DNA of 64,000 bases from an uncultured Dehalococcoidia bacterium (GTDB lineage: Bacteria; Chloroflexota; Dehalococcoidia; Lucifugimonadales; JAAXIE01). Of this stretch, positions 31,421 to 41,213 are shown piece by piece. The notes beneath the pieces are model-generated. The model did no database searches, had not been told where the DNA came from, and was given only the letters and a program-made list of their open reading frames with translations. The stretch lies in the NCBI GenBank assembly GCA_951813255.1, contig OX638353.1, positions 930,001 to 994,000 of the forward strand, in the 5' to 3' direction. The translations under genes and the position numbers were made by a program. Every line of letters begins with the position of its first letter. Within the stretch, counting starts at the first letter, position 1.

Positions 31421-32527
31421 TTACCCCCAAACCTTGCGGGCAGTGTCCACCACCAATTGTAGCTTGCGCCATTGCTGGTCTTCGGTGAGGAGGTTGCCGG
31501 CTTGGGTGGAGGCGAAGCCGCACTGGGGACTGATGGCGAGGCGGTCAGTGGGGACGTAGCGAGACGCTTCTTCGATACGACGTAGCAGGTCGTCCTGGGT
31601 CTCCATGGTTGGGTCTTTCGTGCTGATGAGGCCGAGGACTACTGTCTTGTCCGAGGGGATGTGGCGGAGAGGTTCGAAGGTGCCTGCGCGTTCGGTGTCG
31701 TATTCGAGGAGGAAGCGGTCTACGGGCAGGGTGTTGAAGAGCTTCTCAGCGATGGGCTCGTAGCCTCCTTGGGCGTACCACTTGCTCTGATTGTTGCCGC
31801 GGCAGATGTGGAGGGCTACGGTGACGCCTTCCCGGCGCAGGCCCTCGAAGCATGAGACGTCGGCTTGGACAGCCTCTTCGAAGGCGGCGTCGGGGTCTTG
31901 GCCGAGGCCGCGGAGGTGGTCACGCCATGTGGGGTCCACGTAGTAGGTGTAGCGGGGAGCGTCGACTTGAACATATGGGACACCCTCGGTGACCAGCGCT
32001 TGAAGTTCGGCCTTGATGATGGTTGCGATGTCCCAGAGGAGTTCTGAGCGGTCTGCGTAGTGGGGGTCGGTCACTCCAGCTTGGAAGTTCAGTTGGGGGA
32101 ACTGGTTGGGACTGGGCACCGTCATTTTGAATGGTCCGGGGGCGTGGGCCTTGAGGAAGGCCACTTGGGACTGGGTGAGCCTTCGCAGTTGCCTCAGACG
32201 CGCCCCCACGACATGACTGATACCCTGCTCCTGAGGCGCCCCACCCGGCCCCTGCCAGATGCGTGCCACCGGCGGGCTTTCGGCGGGTACGTAGCCTTCG
32301 ACGGACTCCATGAAGTCGTTCTGGAACCCGGTACGGCGGAACTCACCGTCGGAGTAGATGTCGAGGCCGATCTGGCGCTGTTTTTCAAGGGCTAGGTGTA
32401 TTGCACCGTCTTCGGCAGAGGTTAACTCTGAGAGGGAGGTGCGTCCTTCGCGGAAGGCCGTTCGTGCTTCGCGGACGGCGGCTGGGCGGAGGAAGCTCGC
32501 CATGTGGTCTGCATGGTATTCGTTCAT
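31421..32527 (-). CDS. MetE-like (cobalamin-independent methionine synthase C-terminal family) protein
   Basis: A 368-residue protein of the UROD/MetE TIM-barrel superfamily corresponding to the C-terminal half of MetE. It has QRQIGLDIYSDGEFRRTGF, the QVDAPRYTYY block, HICRGNN (zinc-ligand His and Cys of MetE) and SPQCGFAS (second zinc Cys). It lacks the N-terminal MetE half. Such short proteins may transfer methyl groups or cleave thioethers; methionine synthesis is not proven. ATG at 32527 has AAAGG upstream. Its stop lies 5 nt from that of the convergent amidase. Confidence 0.82.
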   Translation of the reverse strand: MNEYHADHMASFLRPAAVREARTAFREGRTSLSELTSAEDGAIHLALEKQRQIGLDIYSDGEFRRTGFQNDFMESVEGYVPAESPPVARIWQGPGGAPQEQGISHVVGARLRQLRRLTQSQVAFLKAHAPGPFKMTVPSPNQFPQLNFQAGVTDPHYADRSELLWDIATIIKAELQALVTEGVPYVQVDAPRYTYYVDPTWRDHLRGLGQDPDAAFEEAVQADVSCFEGLRREGVTVALHICRGNNQSKWYAQGGYEPIAEKLFNTLPVDRFLLEYDTERAGTFEPLRHIPSDKTVVLGLISTKDPTMETQDDLLRRIEEASRYVPTDRLAISPQCGFASTQAGNLLTEDQQWRKLQLVVDTARKVWG

Positions 32528-32578
32528 ATCAGTACCTTTGGGGTATCCCCCGCCCGGTTCGCTTGATATTGGAGGAAT

Positions 32579-33496
32579 TTACTCCCAAGCCCGGTTGTCC
32601 ACCGTTTGGTCGTAGGTGGCGTTGGGGGCTATGAGGTCGGGGTAGCCGCGCATCCAATTGTAGGTGTCCTCGAAGCGTTCACGGGTGTAGGGCTTGGGGG
32701 CCGCGTATAGCAGTCGTGCCACCTGCAGGTCGCCGGGTTCGAGGAGGCCGCCTGACTCGGTGACGAAGTAGTGTTCGAAGCGGCGGGGATCTTTGTTGAT
32801 GAGTTCGGAGGCACGGCCTTGGGCGCGGAACATGGCAGCCAGGGTGGGGCCGTCGAGGTCGTCGCGGGCTGCCTCGGCGCGGGTGGAGTTGCTTTCCATA
32901 ATGACACGGAGGCCCATCTTCTGGGCGGAGCTAATCCAAGGTTCCATGACGTTGGCGCCGAGGACCTCGCCTCTCTGGACTGCTCCGAGGCGTTCGCGCA
33001 TGGTGCCGGCGTGGGTGACCACGATGTGCTCCTTGGCAATGAAGCCTTCAAGCATCTTCAGGGTAGTGAAGTGGGAGCCGTTGTAGGGGCTGACGGCGAC
33101 GGGAGTGTCCTTGAACTGCTCGGGCTCGGTGATGCCGGAAGTTGGGGAGGTGATGATGGCTTGTCGAGTCATGGCGGAGCCGAGGGCGACAATGCGGGCG
33201 GCGCGCTGGTCGGACTGGAGCGATTCCACGGTGCGCTTGACCACGCCCCACTCGCACATCCGATACTGGTCCAACCCGCCCTCGTTATAGAGCGCCTCGA
33301 GGCTGCGGTCGAAAATGCGCTCAGTCAGGGCGGCGCCTTCCGGATTCACACGGGCTGTACCGCCTGTGTCGATGACCTCTACATCCAAGCCCTCGTCGCG
33401 GAAGAGGCCCTCATCGCGAGCTACCATGACCGCCAGGTCATGGACCGCGTTCATCATGGATATGCGCACCTTCTTGAGGTCTGCCTGGGTGGTCAT
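32579..33496 (-). CDS. NMT1/SsuA-like periplasmic-binding-fold protein without signal peptide
   Basis: A 305-residue type 2 binding-fold protein: VRISMMNAVHDLAVMVARDEGLFRDEGLDVEVIDTGG is the classic first lobe of NMT1/THI5-like proteins, and GTMRERLGAVQRGEVLGANVMEPWISSA the hinge-proximal region. There is no signal sequence or lipobox, so it is probably cytoplasmic, either an enzyme of the THI5 or dihydroxyphthalate decarboxylase kind or a ligand sensor. No permease or ATPase is linked. GGGAG precedes the ATG at 33496. It lies between the small winged-helix candidate and the MetE-like gene, all leftward. Confidence 0.77.
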   Translation of the reverse strand: MTTQADLKKVRISMMNAVHDLAVMVARDEGLFRDEGLDVEVIDTGGTARVNPEGAALTERIFDRSLEALYNEGGLDQYRMCEWGVVKRTVESLQSDQRAARIVALGSAMTRQAIITSPTSGITEPEQFKDTPVAVSPYNGSHFTTLKMLEGFIAKEHIVVTHAGTMRERLGAVQRGEVLGANVMEPWISSAQKMGLRVIMESNSTRAEAARDDLDGPTLAAMFRAQGRASELINKDPRRFEHYFVTESGGLLEPGDLQVARLLYAAPKPYTRERFEDTYNWMRGYPDLIAPNATYDQTVDNRAWE

Positions 33497-33559
33497 ACTC
33501 TTCTCCCTCGCTTGGTCTGAATTCTTGATATTTTGCTCTTGATGACGGGCCCGTATTGC

Positions 33560-33892
33560 TCACTGGCACCTATGGGTGCGCAGGAACTCCCGTAGCCAGC
33601 TGTTCCAGTGTTCTGCGGCCGCCTCCTGAGCTGCCGATTCGTCGCGTTCCGGCGGCACAGAGGCCACGACGCGCAAATCCGTCGCGTCCAGATGGGGGTC
33701 AGGAGAGGCGTAGTCGGCGACGAGCACCCGGCCCTCGCCTCTCAACTCCCGCAACACCGCCTCCATGTCGGCCTTTTGAGGCGTGGGGCGGATGGTTGCG
33801 GCTACCTCAGTCACGAAAGCCGCGTGGGGTTGCCGGTTCTGCAGCACACCGATGATCTGATCGGCCAGATTCAGGTCTCCAACTTGAGCCAT
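33560..33892 (-). CDS. Small hypothetical protein, possible winged-helix
   Basis: A 110-residue soluble protein. LADQIIGVLQNRQPHAAFVTEVAATIRPTPQKADMEAVLRELRGEGRVLVADY reads as three helices followed by a beta-wing, the arrangement of a winged helix-turn-helix; the C-terminal third is acidic and Trp-containing. This suggests DNA binding, but no family can be named. AAGG lies 5-6 nt before the ATG at 33892. It is the first gene of the leftward trio with the NMT1-like and MetE-like genes, and divergent from hyuA, so it could regulate either side. Confidence 0.6.
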   Translation of the reverse strand: MAQVGDLNLADQIIGVLQNRQPHAAFVTEVAATIRPTPQKADMEAVLRELRGEGRVLVADYASPDPHLDATDLRVVASVPPERDESAAQEAAAEHWNSWLREFLRTHRCQ

Positions 33893-34114
33893 ATTGCCTT
33901 CATCATCCTAGAGACGTATCAGCATTCCTAGGGCGTATCATTCGTGCCGTGTCGGTGGCACGGCATCGACGGGTAGGCCAAATATATGAAAAGAGCGTGG
34001 CTCGGTCAATCTCCGTGGTTAGTCCCGGATGCCCGGGGCCTGTCACGGAATGCATGTGGCAGCGCAATGATGTATATTTTTGGGACTCAGACGAGGGAGG
34101 GATAGTTTCGTAGG

Positions 34115-36172
34115 ATGCGTATCGCGGTAGACATTGGAGGCACTTTCACCGACGTTGCTCTTTTCGACGAGCCCCAAGGCACAGTAACCCCAGGCAAGGC
34201 CCTGAGTACCCCCTCCAACCTAGCAGACGGCATCATGAGCGCCATGGGGCGCACCACAGATTCTCCGGCAGCCATAGACCTCATGATTCACGGTTCCACC
34301 GTGGTTATTAACTCCATCATCCAGAGGCAGGGGGCCAAGACGGCCCTGATCACCACCAAGGGTTTTCGCGACGTTTACGAGATTGGGCGCATCAACCGGC
34401 CCGAGTCCTTCAATCTCTTCTTCCGCAAGCACCGACCTCTCATCCCTCGAGACATGATTTTCGAGGTGCCGGAGCGCGTCCTAGCTGACGGAACGGTGGA
34501 GCAGCCGCTGGATGAGGGGATTGCTCTCCAGACTGCCCAGCGTGTCAAGGAACTGGGGTTTGAGGCGGTGGCGATCCTGTTCCTGCATTCGTACCGGGTA
34601 CCTGATCATGAGACGCGTATGCGCGAAATCATGCAGGACGTGGCGCCCGATATGTTCGTCACTGCATCCCACGAACTGTCCAGGGAGTACCGGGAATACG
34701 AGCGCACGTCGACCACAGCCGCCAATGCCTACGTGGGGCCCATGGTCAGTCGCTACCTCGCTAATCTGGAAGACCGGCTTGCTTCGGAAGGGTTCAAGGG
34801 CAACCTGATGATCATGCAGTCCAGCGGTGGACTGTGCGATGTGGATACAGCCCGGCGCCAGTGCGTACAGATGATGGAGTCGGGGCCCGCGGGGGGCGTG
34901 GTCGGCTCCATGGCCATGTGCGACGCCCTGTCTCTGAACGATGCCATCAGCTTTGATATGGGAGGTACCACGGCCAAGGCGTGCGTCATTCGGCGTGGTT
35001 CTCCCGATCTCTCGCCTGACTACTTTGTAGGAGGCTACAACGAGGGGCTGGCCATCCGGATACCAGTGTTGGACATAAAGGAAGTGGGCACGGGTGGGGG
35101 CAGCATCGCCTACGTCGACCAAGGCGGTGCCCTGCATGTTGGCCCTCAGAGTTCGGGGGCCGAGCCGGGGCCTGCGTGCTACGGACGAGGTGGGGACCAA
35201 GCCACCGTGACAGACGCCGATGTGGTGTTAGGACGTATCTCCCCGGACCAGTTCCTCGGCGGAGAGATGGACCTGGATGAGCAGGCTGCTCACGCTGCAC
35301 TGCGACGCCAGGTTGCTGAGCCGTTGGGACTTTCGGTGGAGCGTGCTGCTTCGGGCGTTATCGCTATTGCCGTGGCTTCCATGGCCAATGCGGTGCGTGC
35401 CGTAACCACGGAGCGTGGTTTGGACCCGCGTGACTTCACCCTGATCGCCTACGGAGGCGGTGGGCCACCCCATGCCGTTGCCGTGGCCCGGGAACTGTCC
35501 GTAGGGCACGTGATCATCCCCGGCTCACCTGCGCACTTTTCCGCATTCGGCATGTTACTGGCTGACGTGCGTAGAGACTATGTGCAGACCCATTTCCAAC
35601 TGTGGGCTGACATCTCAATGGAAGAGCTTGAAGGGATGTACCGCGAGCTTGAGCAAGAGGGTGTGCGCGAGCTTGAGGCCATCGGCATACCGGGAGACCA
35701 GGTGGTCTTCGAACGGGCCGCGGATATGCGTTACGTGGGACAGGAGCATGCGGTGGCGGTTTCCACGCCAGCCAACCTAGGCAATGAGGATGCCCGCCAA
35801 ATCATCAAGAACGCTTTCGACCAAGCCCACGAGGTGCGATTCAGTCACAGCGCACCCGAGGAGCCAGCGCAGTTGGTTAGCCTGCGGGTCTCAGCACTGG
35901 GCCACATGTCGAAGCCTCCGCTGCCGCGTATACCCGAGGGTACGACGACCCCTCCTGCGGAAGCGAAGCGCGCCTCACGCCCTGTGATTGTCGATGAAAG
36001 CGAGCGGCCCATAGAGTGTGCTGTCTTTGACCGGATGGCGCTCCTGGCCGGAAATGCCATCGCCGGTCCAGCCATCATTGAGGAGCCCGCTTCTTCCACA
36101 TTTCTCGGACCCAATGACCGGGCCACCGTGAATGAGTATGGTCATCTTGTGATCGACTTGGAGGCAGAGTGA
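34115..36172 (+). CDS. hyuA: Hydantoinase/oxoprolinase family protein, HyuA (N-methylhydantoinase A)
   Basis: A 685-residue ATP-dependent hydantoinase/acetone-carboxylase-type subunit. It begins [18 protein letters not shown], the actin-like phosphate-binding motif. Later blocks are [53 protein letters not shown] and [14 protein letters not shown]. Together with HyuB it would open a cyclic amide such as a hydantoin or 5-oxoproline using ATP. A GGAGGG lies about 20 nt upstream of the ATG, farther than usual. Its stop overlaps the GTG start of hyuB (GTGA), so translation is coupled. Confidence 0.93.
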   Translation: MRIAVDIGGTFTDVALFDEPQGTVTPGKALSTPSNLADGIMSAMGRTTDSPAAIDLMIHGSTVVINSIIQRQGAKTALITTKGFRDVYEIGRINRPESFNLFFRKHRPLIPRDMIFEVPERVLADGTVEQPLDEGIALQTAQRVKELGFEAVAILFLHSYRVPDHETRMREIMQDVAPDMFVTASHELSREYREYERTSTTAANAYVGPMVSRYLANLEDRLASEGFKGNLMIMQSSGGLCDVDTARRQCVQMMESGPAGGVVGSMAMCDALSLNDAISFDMGGTTAKACVIRRGSPDLSPDYFVGGYNEGLAIRIPVLDIKEVGTGGGSIAYVDQGGALHVGPQSSGAEPGPACYGRGGDQATVTDADVVLGRISPDQFLGGEMDLDEQAAHAALRRQVAEPLGLSVERAASGVIAIAVASMANAVRAVTTERGLDPRDFTLIAYGGGGPPHAVAVARELSVGHVIIPGSPAHFSAFGMLLADVRRDYVQTHFQLWADISMEELEGMYRELEQEGVRELEAIGIPGDQVVFERAADMRYVGQEHAVAVSTPANLGNEDARQIIKNAFDQAHEVRFSHSAPEEPAQLVSLRVSALGHMSKPPLPRIPEGTTTPPAEAKRASRPVIVDESERPIECAVFDRMALLAGNAIAGPAIIEEPASSTFLGPNDRATVNEYGHLVIDLEAE

Positions 36173-37953
36173 CCACCAGCACTGCATCCGCTAGTACTCC
36201 CCGGACCACCGGGGCAGACGCCATCACCGCTGAAATTGTGCGCAGCGGCGTGGTCGCCATCACCGACGAGATGAAGACCAACCTGATGCGCACTGCGTAC
36301 AACATGATCGTTTACGAGGCGCTGGACTTCACCGTGGGTCTGTTCGATGCCAAGGGGAATACCATCTCCATCGGTCTTGGCCTACCCATGTTCATCCGGG
36401 GCTTGTCCGACGCCATCAAGGCCAAGCTGGAGTTCTACGGTCCCGACGGCATCAAACCCGGGGATATCCTGCTCACCAACGACTCCTACATCATGGGGAG
36501 CCACCTGAACCACATGATCTTCACCGTTCCCATCTTCTGGGAGGGTGAAATCGTGGCCTTCTCCTCTTCCATGGCGCACTGGCAGGACGTAGGTGGTGTG
36601 CTGGGTGGGCCCACCCGCGACATCTATTCCGAGGGGCTGCAACTGCCCATCGTCAAGATTTACAAAGAGGGCCAACAGGACGCCGAGCTAACTGACATCA
36701 TCCGTACCAACGTCCGATTCCCCGACCTTGCCATGGGGGACTTTCGAGCTCAGGTGGCATCCATCAAGACCGGAGAACGTCGATTTCTGGAGCTGCTGGA
36801 GCGGTACGGCAAGGACGTCGTGCTGGGCAGCATCGACCGCATCTACGACCAGAGCGAACGCCTAGCCCGCGCCAACGTCGCCACCATACCCGATGGTGTC
36901 TACGAAGCCGAGTCCTATATGGACGATGACGGCGTTTCCATGGGACGCCCAATCCCCATCAAGGTCAGAGTGATAGTGGACGGCGAAGACATGACTATCG
37001 ATCTCAGTGATGTGAGCCGCCAGGTGGGTGGGTTCTATAACTCGGGCGCCACGGCAGGGCGGTCGGCGGCTGAGGTGGCCTTCAAGTGTCTCACCAGCCC
37101 CCTCTTTCTACCTATCAACCAAGGCTCCTTCAACCCTCTCAATGTGGTACTGCCACCGGGGCGTGTCATCAGCGCCACCAAGCCAGCCGCAACCCGCATG
37201 TGGATGACCATACCAATGACGGTGGTGGACACGATCTTCAAGGCGATGGAGCAGGCAGTGCCGGAGCGGACCATCGCGGGACACCATGCCGACTTGGTTT
37301 CGGCCAACACATTCGGGACAAATCCACGGAATGGACGATTCTTCTTTGGACAGATCGGCCCAGCCGGTGGCGGATTCGGGGCCAAGCACAACGAGGACGG
37401 CATGAGCGCCACCATCTGTATCAACGACGGCGACACCCACAACGGTCCCGTCGAAGCCTGTGAGTCCAAGGCTCCTCTCATCGTAAGGAGTTACGGGCTG
37501 CGGCAGGACTCGGGAGGCGCAGGCAGGCATCGAGGCGGCCTCGGCATCCGCCGCGCTATCGAGACGCAGGTCCCTGTCACTCTGAACACCCGGATTGAGC
37601 GCACTCACTGTGCGCCCTGGGGACTGCGCGGGGGCATGGACGCCCTGCCCAATGGCATCACCATTCATAAGGCGGAAGGCGAGACCATCCGGCCCGACAA
37701 CGGTAAGCTCCTTGGCATGCAGCTGGAGCCGGGTGATGTGTACGTCGTCGATAGCGGGGGTGGCGGGGGGTTCGGTGACCCGCTGGCGAGGCCCGCGGAA
37801 AAGGTAGCCGAAGACGTAAGGCTGGGGTACATCTCGTCGGAATCGGCCCGTAAGAATTATGGTGTCGCGCTGGATGACACGGGGGACCTGGATGCCGGGG
37901 CCACCCAAGCGTTACGCGGCCAGACAATCAACGCGCCGGTCGCGGACGACTAG
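36169..37953 (+). CDS. hyuB: Hydantoinase B/oxoprolinase family protein, HyuB copy 1
   Basis: A 594-residue HyuB (N-methylhydantoinase B) subunit. Diagnostic blocks are GLPMFIRGLSDAIKAKL, GDILLTNDSYIMGSHLNHM, MAHWQDVGG, GGGFGAKHNEDGMSATICINDGDTHNGPVE and the C-terminal DSGGGGGFGDPL. It starts with GTG at 36169, overlapping the hyuA stop by 4 nt. It is nearly identical over long stretches to the second hyuB at 38102-39886, the same length without gaps, which shows tandem duplication. Both copies look intact. Confidence 0.93.
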   Translation: MTTSTASASTPRTTGADAITAEIVRSGVVAITDEMKTNLMRTAYNMIVYEALDFTVGLFDAKGNTISIGLGLPMFIRGLSDAIKAKLEFYGPDGIKPGDILLTNDSYIMGSHLNHMIFTVPIFWEGEIVAFSSSMAHWQDVGGVLGGPTRDIYSEGLQLPIVKIYKEGQQDAELTDIIRTNVRFPDLAMGDFRAQVASIKTGERRFLELLERYGKDVVLGSIDRIYDQSERLARANVATIPDGVYEAESYMDDDGVSMGRPIPIKVRVIVDGEDMTIDLSDVSRQVGGFYNSGATAGRSAAEVAFKCLTSPLFLPINQGSFNPLNVVLPPGRVISATKPAATRMWMTIPMTVVDTIFKAMEQAVPERTIAGHHADLVSANTFGTNPRNGRFFFGQIGPAGGGFGAKHNEDGMSATICINDGDTHNGPVEACESKAPLIVRSYGLRQDSGGAGRHRGGLGIRRAIETQVPVTLNTRIERTHCAPWGLRGGMDALPNGITIHKAEGETIRPDNGKLLGMQLEPGDVYVVDSGGGGGFGDPLARPAEKVAEDVRLGYISSESARKNYGVALDDTGDLDAGATQALRGQTINAPVADD

Positions 37954-37989
37954 GAAGCCAGCATTCCCTACATGAGGCACACGAACGCC

Positions 37990-38105
37990 AACGTCATACG
38001 TGGACCGGCTGTCATCCCAAGGCATCACTTCTCCGACTCTCCTTGGACGGCTGCGCCACGATCAATGAATACGGTCATCTTGGAATCGATTTGAGGGCAG
38101 AATGA
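37990..38105 (+). pseudogene. Relic of the 3' end of hyuA between the two hyuB copies
   Basis: Translation of 37990-38016 gives NVIRGPAVI, matching NAIAGPAII near the end of HyuA. After a stretch with a 4-nt length difference (frameshift), 38055-38105 reads ATINEYGHLGIDLRAE-stop against [20 protein letters not shown] of intact HyuA. The stop overlaps the ATG of hyuB copy 2 as ATGA, just as hyuA overlaps copy 1. The rest of a second hyuA is missing. This points to duplication of hyuAB followed by deletion of most of the second hyuA. Confidence 0.85.
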
Positions 38106-39886
38106 GCACCAGCACTGCATCCGTTAATACTCCCCGGACCACTGGGGCAGACGCCATCACCGCTGAGATCGTTCGCAACGGCGTGGTCGCCATCACCGAT
38201 GAGATGAAGACCAACCTGATGCGAACTGCATACAACATGATTGTATACGAGGCGCTGGACTTCACAGTGGGGCTGTTCGATGCGAAGGGGAATACGATTT
38301 CCATCGGTCTCGGACTGCCCATGTTCATCCGGGGACTGTCGGACGCCATCAAGGCCAAGCTGGAGTTCTATGGTCCTGATGGCATTCATCCCGGCGATAT
38401 CCTGCTTACGAACGACTCCTACATCATGGGGAGCCACCTGAACCACATGATTTTCACCGTGCCCATTTTCTGGGAAGGTGAAATCGTGGCGTTCTCCTCG
38501 TCCATGGCGCACTGGCAGGATGTGGGTGGCGTGCTGGGCGGGGCTACCCGAGATATCTACTCCGAGGGGCTGCAGTTGCCCATTGTGAAGATTTACAAGG
38601 AGGGGCAGCAGGACCGGGAACTGACTGATATCATCCGGTCCAACGTACGCTTCCCCGACCTGGCCATGGGCGATTTTCGGGCGCAAGTGGCCTCCATCAA
38701 GACGGGCGAGCGCCGGTTTACCGAACTGCTGCAACGCTATGGCAAGGATGCGGTCCTAGGGAGCATCGACCGCATATACGACCAGAGCGAGAGGCTGGCG
38801 CGCTCCAGCGTGGCTACCATACCTAATGGCGTGTACGAGGCCGAGTCATTCATGGACGATGATGGCGTGTCCGTTGGACGGCCCATACCCATAAAGGTGC
38901 GGGTGGTTGTCGACGGCGAGGACCTGACCATCGACCTGAGCGATGTCAGCGGTCAGGTGGGAGGCTTCTACAATTCGGGCGCAACGGCGGGCCGCTCGGC
39001 TGCCGAGGTGGCGTTCAAGTGCATCACCAGCCCACTGTGGATGCCCATCAACTACGGTTCCTTCCGCCCTCTCAACGTGGTGTTGCCTCCGGGACGAGTG
39101 ATCAGCGCCACCAAACCGGCTGCAACCCGCTGGTGGATGACCATACCCATGACGGTGGTGGACACCATCTTCAAGGCCATGGAGCAGGCAGTGCCGGAAC
39201 GGACTATCGCCGGACATCACGCCGATCTGGTTTCTGCCAACACCTATGGCACGGACCCTCGCAACGGCCGGTTCTTCTTTGGATTCATCGGGCCGGCGGG
39301 TGGAGGATTCGGGGCCAAGCACAACGAGGATGGCATGAGCGCTACCATCTGCATCAACGATGGCGATACGCACAACGGTCCCGTGGAAGCCAGCGAAGCC
39401 AAGTCGCCTTTCATTGTGCGCGATTATCTTCTGCGCCAGGACTCGGGTGGGGCTGGCAGGCAGCGTGGCGGGCTTGGGTTGCGACGCTCCATCGAAACGC
39501 AGGCGCCCATTACGTTGAACACTCAGATTGAGCGCACGCACTGTGCACCCTGGGGACTGCAGGGAGGGAAAGAGGCCCTGCCCAACGGCATCATCGTACA
39601 CAGAGCCGATGGCGAGACCATTCAACCCGACAACGGGAAGATCTTCGGTATGCAACTGGAAGCAGGCGAGGTCTATGTCATTGATAGCGGTGGCGGCGGA
39701 GGGTTTGGAGACCCCTTGGACCGGCCTGCGGAGAAGGTGGCCGAGGATGTGCGTCTGGAGTACATATCGACGGATTCGGCTCGCAATAACTACGGGATAG
39801 TTCTAGATGATGCGGGCAATCTGGATGAAGAAGCAACCAAAATCTTGCGCGCTGAGATGAGGAGTGGGCAGGTCGCTGGCGACTAG
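38102..39886 (+). CDS. hyuB: Hydantoinase B/oxoprolinase family protein, HyuB copy 2
   Basis: A 594-residue HyuB with the same blocks as copy 1 and no gaps between them. Differences are few in the first two thirds and become more frequent toward the C-terminus (for example ending LRAEMRSGQVAGD rather than LRGQTINAPVADD). All glycine-rich and metal-like motifs (GGGFGAKHNEDG, GGGGGFGDPL) are kept, so it is probably functional. It depends on the same upstream HyuA or on another one. The ATG overlaps the stop of the hyuA relic; GAGGGCAG just upstream can serve as ribosome site. Confidence 0.93.
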   Translation: MSTSTASVNTPRTTGADAITAEIVRNGVVAITDEMKTNLMRTAYNMIVYEALDFTVGLFDAKGNTISIGLGLPMFIRGLSDAIKAKLEFYGPDGIHPGDILLTNDSYIMGSHLNHMIFTVPIFWEGEIVAFSSSMAHWQDVGGVLGGATRDIYSEGLQLPIVKIYKEGQQDRELTDIIRSNVRFPDLAMGDFRAQVASIKTGERRFTELLQRYGKDAVLGSIDRIYDQSERLARSSVATIPNGVYEAESFMDDDGVSVGRPIPIKVRVVVDGEDLTIDLSDVSGQVGGFYNSGATAGRSAAEVAFKCITSPLWMPINYGSFRPLNVVLPPGRVISATKPAATRWWMTIPMTVVDTIFKAMEQAVPERTIAGHHADLVSANTYGTDPRNGRFFFGFIGPAGGGFGAKHNEDGMSATICINDGDTHNGPVEASEAKSPFIVRDYLLRQDSGGAGRQRGGLGLRRSIETQAPITLNTQIERTHCAPWGLQGGKEALPNGIIVHRADGETIQPDNGKIFGMQLEAGEVYVIDSGGGGGFGDPLDRPAEKVAEDVRLEYISTDSARNNYGIVLDDAGNLDEEATKILRAEMRSGQVAGD

Positions 39887-39906
39887 AGCGAACCAATCGG
39901 AAGTGG

Positions 39907-40950
39907 CTACTTGAAGTGCACCACCACCCGCTCATTAAGCAGGCGCAGGCACTTTAACTGGTGTTCGTAAGGAATACGCCGGCCGAAGTTGATTTCGTAG
40001 ATCACCTTGCTCAAGCCTAGATCTTCGGTGAGTTGCCGGAGACGCTCCACGACGGAGTCCGGCGTGCCGTAGATAACCTTGTCCCTGAGCCAGTCGTCAT
40101 AGGTCATGGACATGATCTGGGCCGCTTCCTCGCGCCAGTTGCCTGTGGTGCCCTGTCGCGAGGCGCTGCCAGCCACGCGCTCGCCGAGACGCATGATGGA
40201 ACTGGCGGTGCTCTCCATGGGCTCGTTGTAGGCCTCCTCTTCTGTTTCCGCTACGTATACCGGCACACGCAGCCCAACGGAACCATCGCCCTCGTGTCCT
40301 GCCTCTCGCCAAGCGCGACGGTACTCCTCCATGTAGGGAGACAAGTCTCTCAGCGCGAAGGCCCGCGACGGGTTGACTATTATCGGATAGCCCATGCGCC
40401 CCACGATGGGGAAGGTCTCCGCTGAGGTAGCCCCCACGCTGATGGGGGGATGAGGCTTCTGGAAGGGCTTGGGTGTCACATTGAGGGTATCGCAGTGATA
40501 GTGTTCCCCTTCAAAGGAGAACTCATCCGTGGTCCATGCCTTGGTGATGACCTCCAGATACTCCTCGAAGCGTCCACGGCTTTCGGGAAAAGGAGAATTG
40601 AAGGCATCGTGGTGGTCGGGGAAGGTGCCCCGGCCTATTCCGAAATCCAGCCGACCTTGGCTGATATGGTCCAATGTAGCTCCGTCTTCGGCGAATCGCA
40701 GTGGGTTGCCTAGAGGGAGGCACAAGACTCCCATACCGATGCGCACACGTTGGGTGCGTGCGGCGATGGCTGCAGCCACGGTCATGGGCGACGACAGAAC
40801 GCTGACCGGGGAGAAGTGGTACTCGGGCAGCCAGACTGCATCCGCGCCGAGGTTCTCCGCCTCATCGACCAATGAGAAGGCTTGGGCGAAGGCCTCTTGA
40901 TCGCTGAGTCCTCCCGCGTACGGAAATTCTACGAACAGACCGAATTCCAT
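39907..40950 (-). CDS. Luciferase-like (LLM class) flavin-dependent oxidoreductase
   Basis: A 347-residue LuxA-like monooxygenase: MEFGLFVEFPY, LGADAVWLPEYHFSP, AARTQRVRIGMGVLCLPLGNPLRFAE and GRLDFGIGRGTFPDH are the successive family landmarks. It resembles the 13916-14965 protein more than the F420 branch. ATG at 40950 has GGGGAG upstream; a longer frame lacks a ribosome site. It is convergent with hyuB copy 2 (20 nt gap) and divergent from the first family-5 binding protein. Substrate unknown. Confidence 0.88.
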   Translation of the reverse strand: MEFGLFVEFPYAGGLSDQEAFAQAFSLVDEAENLGADAVWLPEYHFSPVSVLSSPMTVAAAIAARTQRVRIGMGVLCLPLGNPLRFAEDGATLDHISQGRLDFGIGRGTFPDHHDAFNSPFPESRGRFEEYLEVITKAWTTDEFSFEGEHYHCDTLNVTPKPFQKPHPPISVGATSAETFPIVGRMGYPIIVNPSRAFALRDLSPYMEEYRRAWREAGHEGDGSVGLRVPVYVAETEEEAYNEPMESTASSIMRLGERVAGSASRQGTTGNWREEAAQIMSMTYDDWLRDKVIYGTPDSVVERLRQLTEDLGLSKVIYEINFGRRIPYEHQLKCLRLLNERVVVHFK

Positions 40951-41125
40951 GCTCCACTCCCCAGCGTCCCTCGGGGCACCGCATCGCGATGACCCACATT
41001 TTGCCAACGCAGTTTAGCTGAGTTTGGTGCGAAACGCATCCTGCTAAAGCACACCATACGATTGGCTAATATGGACGATTCCATTCAGTGAATTCATTGG
41101 AGTGGTGGCGCTAGGGCGAATCGTG

Positions 41126-41134
41126 TGATATAAG
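41126..41134 (+). promoter_or_regulatory. Possible extended -10 promoter for the first family-5 binding protein
   Basis: TGA-TATAAG (41126-41134) is an extended -10 with only a weak -35 (TGGCGC at 41106-41111, 17-nt spacer). It lies 79 nt before the ATG, the same distance as the clear promoter of the paralogous gene. Confidence 0.4.
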
Positions 41135-41213
41135 GGCGAAACCGCATTGCAGGCGGTAGCTTCGAACCTTCAATCGCTGATGGTCTAACCAAAACGGTAA
41201 AGGAGGTCTCGGA

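Noticed and set aside
34073..34078. TATATT as a -10 box for hyuA
   Set aside because: No acceptable -35 at 16-19 nt upstream, and the stretch is simply AT-rich.
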